64,000 nucleotides of DNA from Orychophragmus violaceus (taxonomy: Eukaryota; Streptophyta; Magnoliopsida; Brassicales; Brassicaceae). The translations under genes and the position numbers were made by a program. The stretch spans positions 74,965,823 to 75,029,822 of the forward strand of contig CM058239.1 of NCBI GenBank assembly GCA_030180135.1. Reading direction: 5' to 3'. The notes beneath the pieces were generated by a model, which did not search any database, had not been told where the DNA came from, and worked only from the letters and a program-made list of their open reading frames with translations. Numbering within the stretch: the stretch's first letter is position 1; every line of letters starts with the position of its first letter. Below, in pieces: positions 32,566 to 43,621 of this stretch.

Positions 32566-33395
32566 CTAAGGCTCGGAAATCGCGAGCAGGTTTTTGGCTT
32601 GACCTATGCTTGGTTTCTCGATGCATTCGACCGGTATGACCCGTCGTAGGTCGGGGTGGGACGTAAAGGCGAGGGCTGCCAGTGCGTCAGCTGGGGAGTT
32701 AACGCTTCGGGGGATTTTGGTGAGCGAGAAGACGCCGAATTCCCCAGCTAGCTTCTGAGCTACCTGCAAGTATGCTTCCATTCGGTCGTTCTTTGCTTCG
32801 TACTCGCCGTTGTATTGGCTGGCGACGAGCTGCGAATCGCAGAATGCGTTGATATGCCTTGCTCCAATTGCTTTTGCCAACCGCAATCCTGCTATCAGGG
32901 CTTCGTATTCCGCTTCGTTGTTGGATGCTGGGAAGGCTAGCCGAAATGACTGCTCCAAAATTTCTCCAGTTGGAGAGGTCAGTCTGGTGCCGATCCCTGA
33001 TCCATTGCGGGAAGATGATCCGTCGACGTGAAGGGTCCAATTTTCGATCGTGACTTGACTCCCATCGCGTGTTAACTCTGGTGGCAGCTCGATCAAGAGA
33101 TCCGCCAGGACTTGTGATTTCGCGCTCGTTCGCTGTTTGTAATCGATATCGTATTCGCTTAGTTCTACTGCCCATTTCGCCATTCGTCCCGATCGATTTG
33201 GGCTGTGGAGTATAGTTCGCAGCGGTTGGTTGGTGAGGTAACGATTGCGAGGGCGAGCTTTTCCAGGGTGGAGTATCGGGTTTCGGCGTCGTCGAGGCTT
33301 TTGCTGATGTAAAAGATCGGCTTCTGGTCCCCCCTATCTTCTCTGACTAAGACGCCGCTTACTGCGTAACTTGACACTAATATGTAAAGGTACAA
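32566..33395 (-). pseudogene. RNase H region of element E1
   Basis: The stretch 33165-33395 is the end of the RT connection (VREDRGDQKPIFYISKSL). After a frameshift, 32566-33183 gives the plant-type second RNase H domain, with LHVDGSSS, NNEAEYEALIAGL and FCDSQLV providing the acidic residues, followed by NSPADALAAL. Between this and integrase (32377-32565) the frame is broken. Confidence 0.8.
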
Positions 33396-34650
33396 GGTTT
33401 CTCCTTCTTCCGGTTTGGATAAAACGGGAGGTGTGGATAGGTATTTCTTTAATTGCTGAAAGGCGTCTTCGCATCTATCGTCCCATTCGAACTGCTTGTT
33501 TCCTCAGAGGAGTTGGTAGAATTGCAGGCACATGTCCGTTGATTTCGAGATGAATCGGCTTAGCGCGGCGATTCGTCCGGTGAGTTTTTGTACCTCGCGC
33601 GTGTTCCTTGGTGATGGGAGTTCTGTGAGCGCCGAAATCTTTTGTGGGTTCGCCTCTATCCCTCATTTGGTGACTATGTATCCCCCGAAGTGACTTCGAA
33701 TGTGCATTTCGCCGGTTTTAACTAAATCCGGTATTTGTTTAGGCTATTAAAGCAGGTTGTCAGGTGAGCAATATGGTCTTCAGCCGAGGACGATTTTACT
33801 AGCATGTCGTCGATATACACCTCCATTGTTTGCCCGATTTGGTCGGCAAAACATTTTGTTGACCAGCCTTTGGTATGTCGCTCCAGCGTTCTTTAAGCCG
33901 AATGGCATAACCTTGTAGCAGTATGTTCCTCAGTCGGTGATGAGTGATGTTTTCTCCTGGTCATCGGGATGCATCATTATTTGGTTGTATCCGGCGAAGG
34001 CATCCATGAATGACAAGAGCTCGTTGCATGCGGTGACTTCGACGAGTCTGTCGATATGCGGGAGTGGGAAGCTGTCTTTCAGATAGGCTTTGTTGAGATC
34101 TGTGAAGTCGACGCATACTCACCACTTTCTGTTCTTTTTCTTGACGACCACTGGGTTTGCGAGCCAGTTCGGGTATTTTACCTCGGTTATTGATCCTGCT
34201 TTGGATAACCTTTCTACTTCTTTGTTTACGGCTTGAGATCGTTATGGGCCCAACTTTCTTCTCTTCTGTTTGACAGGCTTAAACACTGGGTCGATGCGGA
34301 GTTCGTGACATGTCACAGTGGGATTGATTCCCTTCATGTCTCTGGTCGACCAAGCGAAGGTTGAGGCGTTTCGGTAGAGGAATTCGATGAGCCGGTCTTT
34401 CAAGTCTTTTCTTAGGTCCGTGCCTATGCCCACGCATCGTCCTCGGTCCCTGATATCGATATTGACTTGCTCGATGGCGTCACGGTTTGGTCCTTCCGGA
34501 GGTGGTAGTTCTACTTTGGGTTCGGCGAGTAGGCAGGCTCGGAACTTCTTGCGTAGCTTGTGTTCGACAAGGAAGCAGGTGCTGGAGACCTCTTGGCTTC
34601 CACGGAGTGTAAATGTTCCACTTGGGGTGGGAAATCTGACGCATTGGTAG
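33396..34650 (-). pseudogene. Reverse transcriptase of element E1, heavily broken
   Basis: On the minus strand the order is TFAWSTRDMKGINP (34242-34433), KYPNWLANPVVVKKK near 34160, a TGA where arginine is expected in KW-stop-VCVDF, LLSFMDAFAGYNQIMMHPDD near 34000, VMPFGLKNAGATYQRL near 33900 and VYIDDMLVKS near 33815, the catalytic box. Stops and shifts separate all of these. Confidence 0.8.
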
Positions 34651-34655
34651 TAGGT

Positions 34656-35195
34656 TTACGGTACTGCTTTCATGGCATGTATCCACGGTATGCCCAAGAT
34701 GGCGTTATAGATTGCCGGTCGATCGACGATCACGAATTTGATTACTATTGTCATCCGTCCGACATGCACTGATAACTTGATGGTTCTGACGGTTGTGGTT
34801 GTGTTTCCAGTGAAGTCGGTTAGTGGTCTTTCTGAACGCTTTATTTCGTATTCGTGAAGCTCCATTCTTTTCAGGGTTTCTTCGTATATGAGGTCGATCG
34901 TGCTTCCTGTGTCGATTAGAACTCTTGTCACTTCGCAGTCGCCGATTTGCACTTCGACAACAAGTGGGTCATTGTGTGGTTTGTACAACCCTATCTCGTC
35001 GTCTTCGGTAAATTCTATCCAGTCCCTGCTTGTGAACTCGCTGTCCCTGCCTGGTCTGTGACGCCGGTACGTTTCTACTCTACATTTGTATTCTTTTATC
35101 GATCGCATGGAGTCATTACAGGTCGGGAGTCCTCCCATGATCATGTTACTTATCCGGGCCCGGCTAGTCATCGTTGCTAGCCATGGTCCTGTCAT
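34656..35195 (-). CDS. Aspartic protease region of element E1
   Basis: This is a 179-residue open stretch. NMIMGGLP near the start and VTRVLIDTGSTIDLIY, the active site, are followed by NAILGIPWIHAMKAVP, the distal protease motif. The E2 protein has the same order (RILIDTGSSIDLIF, NVILGTPWLYSMKAV). Because the start lies about 55 bases from the LTR, nothing of the gag capsid or zinc knuckle remains. The frame breaks near 34656 before the RT. Confidence 0.8.
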   Translation of the reverse strand: MTGPWLATMTSRARISNMIMGGLPTCNDSMRSIKEYKCRVETYRRHRPGRDSEFTSRDWIEFTEDDEIGLYKPHNDPLVVEVQIGDCEVTRVLIDTGSTIDLIYEETLKRMELHEYEIKRSERPLTDFTGNTTTTVRTIKLSVHVGRMTIVIKFVIVDRPAIYNAILGIPWIHAMKAVP

Positions 35196-35230
35196 CTCGG
35201 CCTTGTCTTAGATCGTAAAGAACTATTTCG

Positions 35231-35248
35231 TCCCCACAGACGGCGCCA
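35231..35248 (-). other. Primer-binding site of element E1 (tRNA-Asp like)
   Basis: On the minus strand it reads TGGCGCCGTCTGTGGGGA, two bases from the LTR. The first nine bases match the complement of a plant tRNA-Asp 3' end. Confidence 0.8.
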
Positions 35249-35250
35249 AT

Positions 35251-35653
35251 TGTTGTTACGGAAATTCGACCTAGTCAATATTACGGGCTACGATCTGAAA
35301 TGTCCGAACTACGAGGTGAAATACAAATGTAAAGTTAGGTCGAAATGATTATTTATTGATCTTAAGGCCGGAGCCGAGCTATGAAAAGGATGTTACGAGG
35401 TGTGAGTCCGTTGAATGACGTGCTCACTAAGCAATGCTTGAGGTCGGAGCTTTATAGAAGTAGCTCGGCCTCTCGCAAGTTACAATCTGTCACAAATGAA
35501 GAGCGAAGGGTCCTATTTATAGCGCTAGGGTGCTGACTTCTCTTTGGGCCGTTGACTCCTTCGCGGGCTTATCTTCTTGGGCCGACATTGAGTGTAAATG
35601 ATTTAGATAAGATTCCAATGGGCTTTGGATGGGTGCTAAACCCATATCCAACA
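35251..35653 (-). repeat. 5' LTR of element E1
   Basis: This 403-base partner of 27469-27872 has more than ten visible differences. A minus-strand TATA box, TATAAATAGGA, lies at 35512-35522. Confidence 0.92.
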
Positions 35654-35955
35654 GAACTGTAAGATATGAAAAGACGTCCATGAATACTTCTGTTTGGCTG
35701 CACTTATTTATCAATCCCTTCTGCCTCAAAATGTTTTTTTGTTGTGAGATATGTATTTCAATTTAATTTCACTTTATTTTTCCCCTTCTTTTTTCTGGTT
35801 TTGCACTCCTTTTGCTATAAACACAACAATGCAAATTAACCTTGGTTTGATGCCACCGAGTGCAAGGGCTGGGAAGCTCTCCACATGATACTTGGTTCAG
35901 ATAAATTAACCCAACCAGTGCTTCATGCTTAACGCAGATCTCTGATTAACCTTGG
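35654..35955. other. Host DNA between elements E1 and E2
   Basis: This continues the segment broken at 27468 (shared GAACT). It is AT-rich, with no gene recognised. It ends at CTTGG (35951-35955) beside the E2 LTR. Confidence 0.4.
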
Positions 35956-36483
35956 TGTTGGAGTCAAGATTAGCACTTTCCTAAAAGGTCTATTCATGAG
36001 TTTAGGTCGGCCCAGAATGGAAAGTCGGTACAAGGCCCAAGTCGGTAAAACTTAAGTTAAACCCAACTCGGGACAGCCGGCTTACATTAGGGTTTAGGAG
36101 GTGTTAGTCAAAAACAGAACAAAGGCGGCGCATAGCAACGTCAAGATATGGAAATATTTTGTATCTTGATAAACCGAGATATTAGGAAAGTATACGTGTT
36201 TATCTCGATTTTCCTTATTTGAAACCGACTTTGTAACCCTATATAAAGGGACCTCATATCATTCAATAAACTCACGCTTTTCATAATATTCTAGCCAGAG
36301 AGACTTAGCAAATCGACTTCACCTAATTCTCTCCGGCGACTTAAACACCTTTCTTTACCGCTTTATTCCATCTCGGAAACCTAAAGCGAAACCCTAATTT
36401 CCATACTCTCACCGTGTTCTTAAATCCTCTTTTAGAATCCCTATTTAAAAACCCTAAAATTCTTGCTATCTTCGGATACGCGG
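35956..36483 (+). repeat. 5' LTR of element E2
   Basis: It begins TGTTGGAGTC and matches the 3' copy up to GGATACGCGG (36483/52630), where the two diverge. A TATA box CTATATAAAGG lies at about 36239-36249. The end lacks the expected CCAACA or CA. Confidence 0.8.
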
Positions 36484-36510
36484 GATTTCTAAGAGAAATT
36501 TCTGAACGAG

Positions 36511-38400
36511 ATGACTGGAAAGAACAAGGAGATCGATCCAGAAAACCCAATGGTTGAAACCGAAGGAAGTGATTACGACCTGAGTGATCACGAAGATGAC
36601 AACGCGGCACCCGACGGCGAACAGCAGCGAAACGCTAAGCCAAGAAAAGGTCGAGACGACGGTAAACGTATCCCGGCACTCGACGAGACACAAGTCGCGA
36701 AAGACGAAGTTCTGGCCACTTTGATGGCTAAAATCGATTCACAGAACGATTTAATCAAAGAATTCTCGGAAAGAATTGACATGTTGCAGTTGGAACAAGC
36801 TCGAATCCGTTCAGACCAACAGTCAAGAAAATCCAAGCGGGAAGTGCCTCCAAAGGTAAAAGTTAAAGTCGCCAGACGACTGATCTACGATACACCTGAA
36901 GGAGACCTTCAAGGACAAAGCCGAGATAGCGAGTCCAGAAGCAACTCACGCCGAGAACGCGATGAGGAGGATAAACATGAACGGAGCTCGCATCGAAGGA
37001 GGGACTCAGAAGAGCCCAAGCGGAGTGTACACCAAGAGCAGGACGACTAGTACGAGGCAAGGTATTCACCCGATAAGGATGAGCGTGATGATTAAGAGAC
37101 ACGGAATGATCGAGGCTTGCGTCACAGACGGAATTCACGACATGAGAACGACTCGCACCGGGATAACCATCGCCACGAGCGAGGTACATCCCACGAGGAA
37201 GCTCATAGGACGTCTATCTGCGGAGCAAGCCGTAACCAAGTTGAGAAGCAACTGACGGAGCTCAGAGATACCCTAAAGGAGTTAAAAGGCGAGGTGCAAA
37301 GCGTCAAAGGGTCCGCTCCCGAGATTGATCGGATCATTGAAGAAACTCAAAGGACGCCTTTCACGTCACGCATCACAGATACTTACATACGCTAGAAGGA
37401 AAAACTCAGACTGCCAATGTACAACGGAACGAAGGATCCTGCTACTCACTTAACAACTTTCAAGATCATGGCAGCCAAAGCGCGGTTCTCGTCATCCAGA
37501 GAACGCGACATCGGTTTTTGTCAGTTATTTGCTGAAACCATAGAAGGAGATGCACTGACATGGTTTTCTCGGCTAAAACCTAAGTCGATTAACTATTTCT
37601 CGGATTTAACAAGAGCGTTCGTGAGGCATCACTTTGCCTACGTAAACAAGGATACGTCGCTAAACGCGCTGATGTCCATGTCGCAAGAAAAGAATGAAAC
37701 ATTAAGAACCTTCGTAGACCGGTTTAAGGTAACTATGACACGCATAGAACCCCAGATAAATTTACCATCGCGGCTCTGACAAACGCCGTCTGGCACGAGT
37801 CACCGTTTTATCAGGACCTGGTCGTCAACCCACCGTTAACCATCGAGGACGCCCTTCACCGAGCAAACAAGTTTGTAGAATTGGAAGAGAAGAAGGTGGC
37901 CCTAGCAAGGAAATTTGGCACGACTAAACAGGCCGATAAAAAGGAAGATAGAGAACCCAGGCAACATTATGACAAAAGGTCCAAGACAACGATGGTTGTC
38001 GGCAACACTGACAAACCACGTTCGTCAAAACCTTGGAACAAGCGAAACAAAGAGGGAAACGAAACGGCACAGCAAGCTGCTTCCACCACGGAAGAAAAGT
38101 ATTGCGAGTACCATAAAGCCACTTCGCACGATACTGCGGAATGTCGGAACCTCAAAGACGCACTGTACGCCCGACTCTCCGATGAAGAAATCAAGGCGGC
38201 AATTGACAGATTGAGAGAGGAGTCTGGACAACGAGAAGAACGAAAGGTCGATGGGCAAGCGCCCAAGCAAGGCAAACAACAGCGGCGTATCAAAAGCATA
38301 GCTTTGAAACGCAACCGAGAGGAAGAAGAAGAAGAAGGAGACGAAGAGGAGACTCCTAAAGTCGTCCGACGAATCAACATGATCATGGGCGGCCTAATCT
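36511..38400 (+). pseudogene. gag of element E2
   Basis: The start is the ATG of MTGKNKEIDPE. The N-terminal half is charged, with a coiled-coil stretch around residues 65-105 and Arg/Glu/Asp-rich repeats. Stops lie near 37048-37050, 37093-37095 and 37393-37395 in one frame. The capsid core (37417-37779) shows YNGTKDPATHLTTF, GDALTWFSRL and the FVRHHFAYVNKD stretch. A shift near 37775 leads to the frame 37881-39242 with ALARKFG and YCEYHKATSHDTAECRNLK, a Tat-type zinc motif region. This is the gag that E1 lacks. Confidence 0.8.
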
Positions 38401-39242
38401 CCGTAAACGATTCGATTCGGTCGATCAAGGTATACGAGCGCCTTGCATTAGCCGCGCAAAATGCGCCTCAGCCAATCTTATCAGATGATCCTCCCGTCGT
38501 CTTTACTGACCAAGATCTCTACGGAACCCACTACCCTCACAACGATCCACTAGTGGTTGAGCTACTCATCGGAAGCTGCCAGGTATCTCGGATATTAATT
38601 GACACTGGTAGTTCAATAGATCTGATCTTCCTCGACACACTCAAGAAGATGGAGATCAAGGAAGAAGATATCAAACAGAAAGCAAAGCCGCTCACGGGTT
38701 TTACAAGCGAAACGACGTATACGATTGGAACGATCAAGCTGCCGGTTTACGCAGGAGGAGTCAACAGGATGGTAAAGTTTCATGTCATCGACAAACCAAC
38801 CATTTATAATGTTATTCTCGGAACCCCATGGCTATATAGCATGAAGGCGGTATCCTCGACTTACCATCAGTGTCTAAAATTCCCGACACCTAAGGGAATC
38901 CAAACGGTCAAGGGATGCCAAAGAGCGAGCCGATCATGCTTCGCAAGAGAGCACAAGATCAGAGTACCATCGTGTATGATCAATGCAGAACAAGGAAGGA
39001 AAGGTCCCGAGAAGGAAATTATCCAACAAGTCGTCATCGATGACTCCGATGCAAGCAAATGTGTAGGAATCGGCGCAGAATTACCCGAAAGTATCAAAAG
39101 GGAGCTCATCACTTTCTTACAGCAAAATCTCGCGACTTTCGCATGGTCGGTAAAGGATATGAAAGGTATCAATCCTTCAATCACGACTCATGAGTTTAAT
39201 GTTGACCCGACTTATAAGCCGATCAAACAAAAAAAGGCGTAA
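38401..39242 (+). CDS. Aspartic protease region of element E2
   Basis: This is the second half of a 453-residue open frame that begins in gag (37881). The active site is RILIDTGSSIDLIF near 38590-38630, and the distal motif NVILGTPWLYSMKAV lies near 38805. The end carries FAWSVKDMKGINPSI, the link to RT. A frame change at 39235-39245 leads into RT, close to an A run. Confidence 0.82.
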
Positions 39243-40987
39243 GCTCGGCCCAGAGAGAGCCAAGGCCAACAATGACGAAGTGGATAAACTACTCGATGCC
39301 GACTCGATTCAAGAAGTGAAGTATCCCGACTGGCTCGCTAACCCGGTCGTTGTCAAGAAGAAAAATGGAAAATGGAGAGTCTGCGTATATTTCAAGGACC
39401 TCAACAAGGCTTGTCCAAAAGATAGCTTCCCTCTGCCACACATTGACCGACTTGTTGAAGCCACGGCAGGAAACGAGTTGCTTTCATTTATGGATGCATT
39501 TTTAGAACCAAATCCTCATGAATCCAGACGATCGAGAAAAGATGGCATTCATAACGGAACGCGGGACCTTCTGCTACAAAGTCATGCCGTTTGGCCTCAA
39601 GAATGCCGGCGCTATGTACCAGCGATTGGTCAATCGAATGTTTGCGGGACAACTCGGCACGACAATGGAAGTTTATATCGACGACATGTTGGTCAAATCC
39701 TTAGTCGCCTCTCAGCATGTCGGCCATCTAAAGGAATGTTTTAACATCCTCAACCGATATGGAATGAAGCTCAATCCGGCAAAGTGTACGTTTGGAGTGA
39801 CATCAGGAGAGTTTCTCGGATATGTGGTAACCCAGAGAGGAATAGAAGCTAATCCGAAACAAATCTCGGCCATAATCGATTTGCCATCTCCCAAGAATAC
39901 AGGAGAGGTGCAGCGTCTAACTGGTCGCATAGCCGCCCTGAACAGATTCATATCACGTTCGACGGACAAATGCCTGCCCTTCTATGAACTCCTTCGAGGA
40001 AACAAAATGTTCATATGGGACGATAAATGTCAGGAAGCTTTCATCCAGCTCAAAGATTATTTATCGAACCCGCCAATATTGTCAAAACCCGAAAACGGCG
40101 AGACACTCTTCCTATACATCGCGGTCTCGACAACTGCGGTCAGCGGTGTACTAGTCCGAGAAGATCGAGGGGAGCAAAAACCGATCTTTTACGTAAGCAA
40201 GACAATGAACGGGGCCGAGACCAGATATCCCGCGATGGAAAAACTGGCTCTCGCAGTTGTTATCTCCGCTCGAAAGTTACGACCTTACTTCCAATCACAT
40301 TCGATCGCTGTACTGAGCAGTCAACCTCTTCGGACAATCTTACATAGTCCAGGACAATCTGGCCGCCAAGCAAAGTGGGCGATTGAACTTAGCGAGTACG
40401 ACATCGAGTACAGAAACAGGACAACCGCTAAATCTCAAGTGATAGCCGATTTCCTTGTAGAATTATCACCCGAACTGGATGTCGATACTCAGTTAGAAGA
40501 CAAGAACTGGAAGCTTTTTGTCGATGGTGCTTCATCTAAAAAGGAGCCGGGGTAGGAGTACGTCTCATATCACCAACCGGAGAAGTGTTGGAACAATCCT
40601 TCAAATTAGGTTTCACAGCATCCAACAACACTGCCGAGTATGAGGCTCTACTAGCCGGTCTTAGGCTAGCTAAAGAGATAGGAGTGCAACATCTCTTGGC
40701 CCATTGCGACTCCATGCTTGTCGCAAACCAGATCAACAGAGATTATGAAGCTAAAAACGAGCGAATGGAGGCCTATAGAAAGGCGGCATTAGAACTTACC
40801 AGCTCCTTTCGAGTTCTTTGATATCGTCCAGATACCAAGGAAAGAAAATGCCCCAGCAGATGCACTCGCATCTCTTGCATCGAATCCCGACCTCTACCGA
40901 CGAATTCCAGTGGAGACAATTCACGAACCGAGCATCCCGCCTCCCGAAAGCAATCACGAAGAATCTGATGATGTCGCTCTCACAATC
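39190..40987 (+). pseudogene. Reverse transcriptase and RNase H of element E2
   Basis: RT begins with YPDWLANPVVVKKKNGKWRVCV. A small deletion near 39508 removes part of the usual motif after FMDAF and shifts the frame. The frame 39518-40555 then reads VMPFGLKNAGAMYQRL, VYIDDMLVKS (catalytic box) and FYVSKTMNGAETRYPAMEKL, ending at LFVDGASSKKEPG-stop. The RNase H remainder continues in other frames with TAEYEALLAGL and AHCDSMLV, then APADALASL near 40855. Confidence 0.83.
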
Positions 40988-41008
40988 TAACAGGACGACG
41001 AAGACGAG

Positions 41009-42309
41009 ATGTGTCTTGACACTCAAGCAAAAAACACCGACCTCATTGCACTCCTAACAGACAACAACGAGGATTGGCGACAGGAAATAAGATTGTATCT
41101 AACTGAAGGAAAACTTCCAGAAGACAAGTGGGTTGCACGACGACTTAAAGTCAGAAGTGCACGATACACTATGCACAACGATATCCTCTACAAATACTCA
41201 GCCAACAAAATCCTTCCCAGATGCATACATGGAGATGAAGTACGTCGAGTTCTCAAAGAAACACACTCAGGAGAATGCGGCAATCATTCTGGGGGCCGGT
41301 CTCTCGCTCTTAAAATCAAGCTGAACGGTCACTATTGGCCGACTATGGTAGCCGATTGCCAGACCTATTCCAACAAGTGTGAAAAGTGTCAGCGTCACGC
41401 GACATTCATACACCGACCCACGGAACTACTTACAACTTCGACTGCGGCTTACCCATTCATGAGATGGGCGATGGACATCGTTGGACCGTTACCATTATCC
41501 AATCAAAGGCGTTTCTTACTAATTATGACCGACTACTTCACAAAGTGGGTAGAGGCCAAAGCATACGTCGCGATTCATGATGTCCAAGTCTAGAACTTCG
41601 TTTGGAAATACATCATATGTCGGTTCGGGCTGCCTTATGAGATCATCACAGATAACGGGTCGCAATTCACCTCGAAGCTTTTTGAATGGTTCTGTAAAAA
41701 GTGGGATATACAGCTCAGCAAATCAACACCAAGATACCCTCAAGGGAACGGACAGGCTGAAGCCACAAATAAAACTATCATTGCCGGCATTAAGAAACGA
41801 CTTGAAAGCAAAAAAGGAGTTTGGGCCGACGAGCTAGATGGAGTCCTCTGGTCGCATAGAACGACTCCTCGCCGCACAACTGGAGCTACCCCATTTTCCT
41901 TGGCCTTCGGCGTGGAAGCAATGGTCCTAGCAGAAGCGAACATATACACTCTCCGCCGGTCTCTTTTGCCGCAACATACCAAATCAACGAGAAGATGCTA
42001 ATTCAAGTTCTCGATACATTAGAGGAAGAACGAGATCGAGCTCTACTCCGCATTCAAAATTACCAGCAGCTCGCAACGCGGTACTATAACCAAAAAGTAA
42101 AAGAGCGGCATTTTCAAGTCGGCGACTACGTCCTGCGCAAGGTCTACGAAAATACAAAAGAGTGGAGAGCGGGCAAACTCGGTGCAAAGTGGGAAGGACC
42201 CTATAAAGTCACGAAAGTCGTCAAGCCTGGAGTTTACGAGCTCGAATCAATGAAGGGCAAAGCCTTGCCGCGATCATGGAATTCGGCGAGCTTAAAGGAA
42301 TACTTCTAA
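41009..42309 (+). pseudogene. Integrase of element E2
   Basis: The zinc domain has CGNHSGGRSLALK and CQTYSNKCEKCQ. The core shows MRWAMDIVGPLP, ITDNGSQF and NGQAEATNKT, so all three catalytic acids are kept. A TAG at 41591-41593 interrupts the frame, and another break lies near 41985. The C-terminal part (41995-42309) contains VLRKVYENTKEWRAGKLG and ends PRSWNSASLKEYF-stop, closing pol. Apart from these breaks it is better preserved than in E1. Confidence 0.85.
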
Positions 42310-42515
42310 GACGGCCACGCCAAGCGCCAAAAAAAAAAAAAAAACCACATGTATGAACTACGAGCGACTTGATTCTTCCTCGGAAGATACGTAGGCAGCC
42401 TTCATCGGCACAGTCGCAAATCTAATAATAAATTTATTTTACAGCCTATACCGCGTTGAAAGCTCATCAAAACCAAACCAGGTTAGTCTTTTCCTTAAAA
42501 ATTCAACATTTAATT

Positions 42516-42655
42516 GAAAGCCGAGTCTAAGTAACTCGCAGAAAGCCGAGTCTAAGTAACTCGCAGAAAGCCGAGTCTAAGTAACTCGCAGAAAGTCGAG
42601 TCTAAGTAACTCGCAGAAAGCCGAGTCTAAGTAACTCGCAGAAAGCCGAGCATCC
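42516..42655 (+). repeat. 25-base tandem repeat of E2
   Basis: There are five units of 25 bases (42516-42640) plus a partial one. The core is GCCGAGTCTAAGTAACTCGC, with one T variant in the fourth unit. In reverse complement the motif has the GCGAG...CTCGGC layout of the E1 repeat tract. Confidence 0.92.
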
Positions 42656-42902
42656 AATAAGACTCGCATTAGCATCATGCTCCCTGGCAGGGGTGTGGTC
42701 TTCCTTGCACACGAGGTGCACATCGTGGTAAGGAAAAGCCGAGATCCATCTCGCACTAAAAACCGGGTTCGTACCCGTACGATCTCTGTGGTGGGCGATA
42801 ACAAATAAGCCGAGCATTTAAGCCTCCCATATTCGTCCGTCCTCTGAACAAAGTCGAGTACACATAAGTCTCGCAGACCGCCTTACGGCACAAACTTGAT
42901 TT

Positions 42903-43290
42903 AAGTCGCTAAAATGTTTCAAATTTGTTCTTGAACGACATTGAATACATGATTAGCCCGACTAAATCGCAAACATGATTTAAGTCGCTAAATGTTTCAA
43001 ATTGATTCTTGAACGACATTGAATACATGATTAGCCCGACTAAGTCGCAAACATGATTTAAGTCGCTAAATGTTTCAAATTGGTTCTTGAACGACATTGA
43101 ATACATGATTAGCCCGACTAAGTCACAAACATGATTTAAGTCGCTAAATGTTTCAAATTGGTTCTTGAACGATATTGAATACATGATTAGCCCGACTAAG
43201 TCGTAAACATGATTTAAGTCGCTAAATGTTTCAAATTTGTTCTTAATCAATTGAATACAAGATTAGCCCGACTAAATCACATAACAAGTT
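42903..43290 (+). repeat. 78-base tandem repeat of E2
   Basis: AAGTCGCT recurs at 42903, 42982, 43060, 43138 and 43216, a period of 78 (once 79). Units contain TTCAAATTGGTTCTTGAACG and TGATTAGCCCGACTAA. Because 78 is a multiple of three, a minus-strand frame stays open through the array. It is not taken as a gene. Confidence 0.92.
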
Positions 43291-43621
43291 TAATACAGGG
43301 TTGACAAAAAAAAAAAAAGTTTAATACAGGATTAATCCGATTTAATCACAAACATGGTTTAAAGACGCTATTTGTTTTCATGTGGAAACGCGATTTACTT
43401 CGCCTTGTTTTAAATATTGTCAAGAACAAATTTAAACACAAGTTTAAGTCCGACTTAAATCGCAAAGCATGACAAAATCATAAGCACTAGAAACTTAAAC
43501 CCCAACGATTAAACTTGATATATAAAAAAAAAACCTCCTCTTAATCAGAGGGCAAAAGTCAGACAAGGAATAAATACAAGGCTGATAATATGAAACATAT
43601 AAAATAAAAGGGAAGACCGAG
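43291..43621. other. Spacer of E2 downstream of the antisense gene
   Basis: This holds degenerate pieces of the 78-base repeat (near 43320 and 43435) and A runs at 43305 and 43525. No gene is seen. Confidence 0.5.

Larger units (their letters stand above)
27469..35653 (-). mobile_element. Element E1: Tat-type Ty3/gypsy element lacking gag
   Basis: This 8.2-kb minus-strand element has LTRs 27469-27872 and 35251-35653 (TGTTGTTACGG...CCAACA) and the target duplication GAACT (27464-27468, 35654-35658). The primer site is of tRNA-Asp type, and an 11-base C run (the polypurine tract on the minus strand) follows the left LTR. On the minus strand come protease, RT, RNase H and integrase in gypsy order. 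The protease begins only about 50 bases after the primer site, so gag is missing. A second, spliced-looking gene runs antisense between integrase and the 3' LTR, a known trait of the Tat lineage. LTR divergence of roughly 3 per cent by eye and several stops show an older insertion. Confidence 0.92.

Noticed and set aside
36863..37189. Minus-strand open frames across the E2 gag
   Set aside because: They are shadows of the Arg/Glu-rich gag coding strand; the gag homology is on the + strand.
42516..42655. Regular 25-base repeats resembling a CRISPR array
   Set aside because: There are no spacers, no cas genes, and the setting is a plant retrotransposon. The units are directly contiguous.
42909..43250. 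A minus-strand open frame of 113 residues with four 26-residue repeats
   Set aside because: It is a by-product of the 78-base tandem repeat, whose length is a multiple of three. It has no conserved counterpart in E1 and no start context of note.
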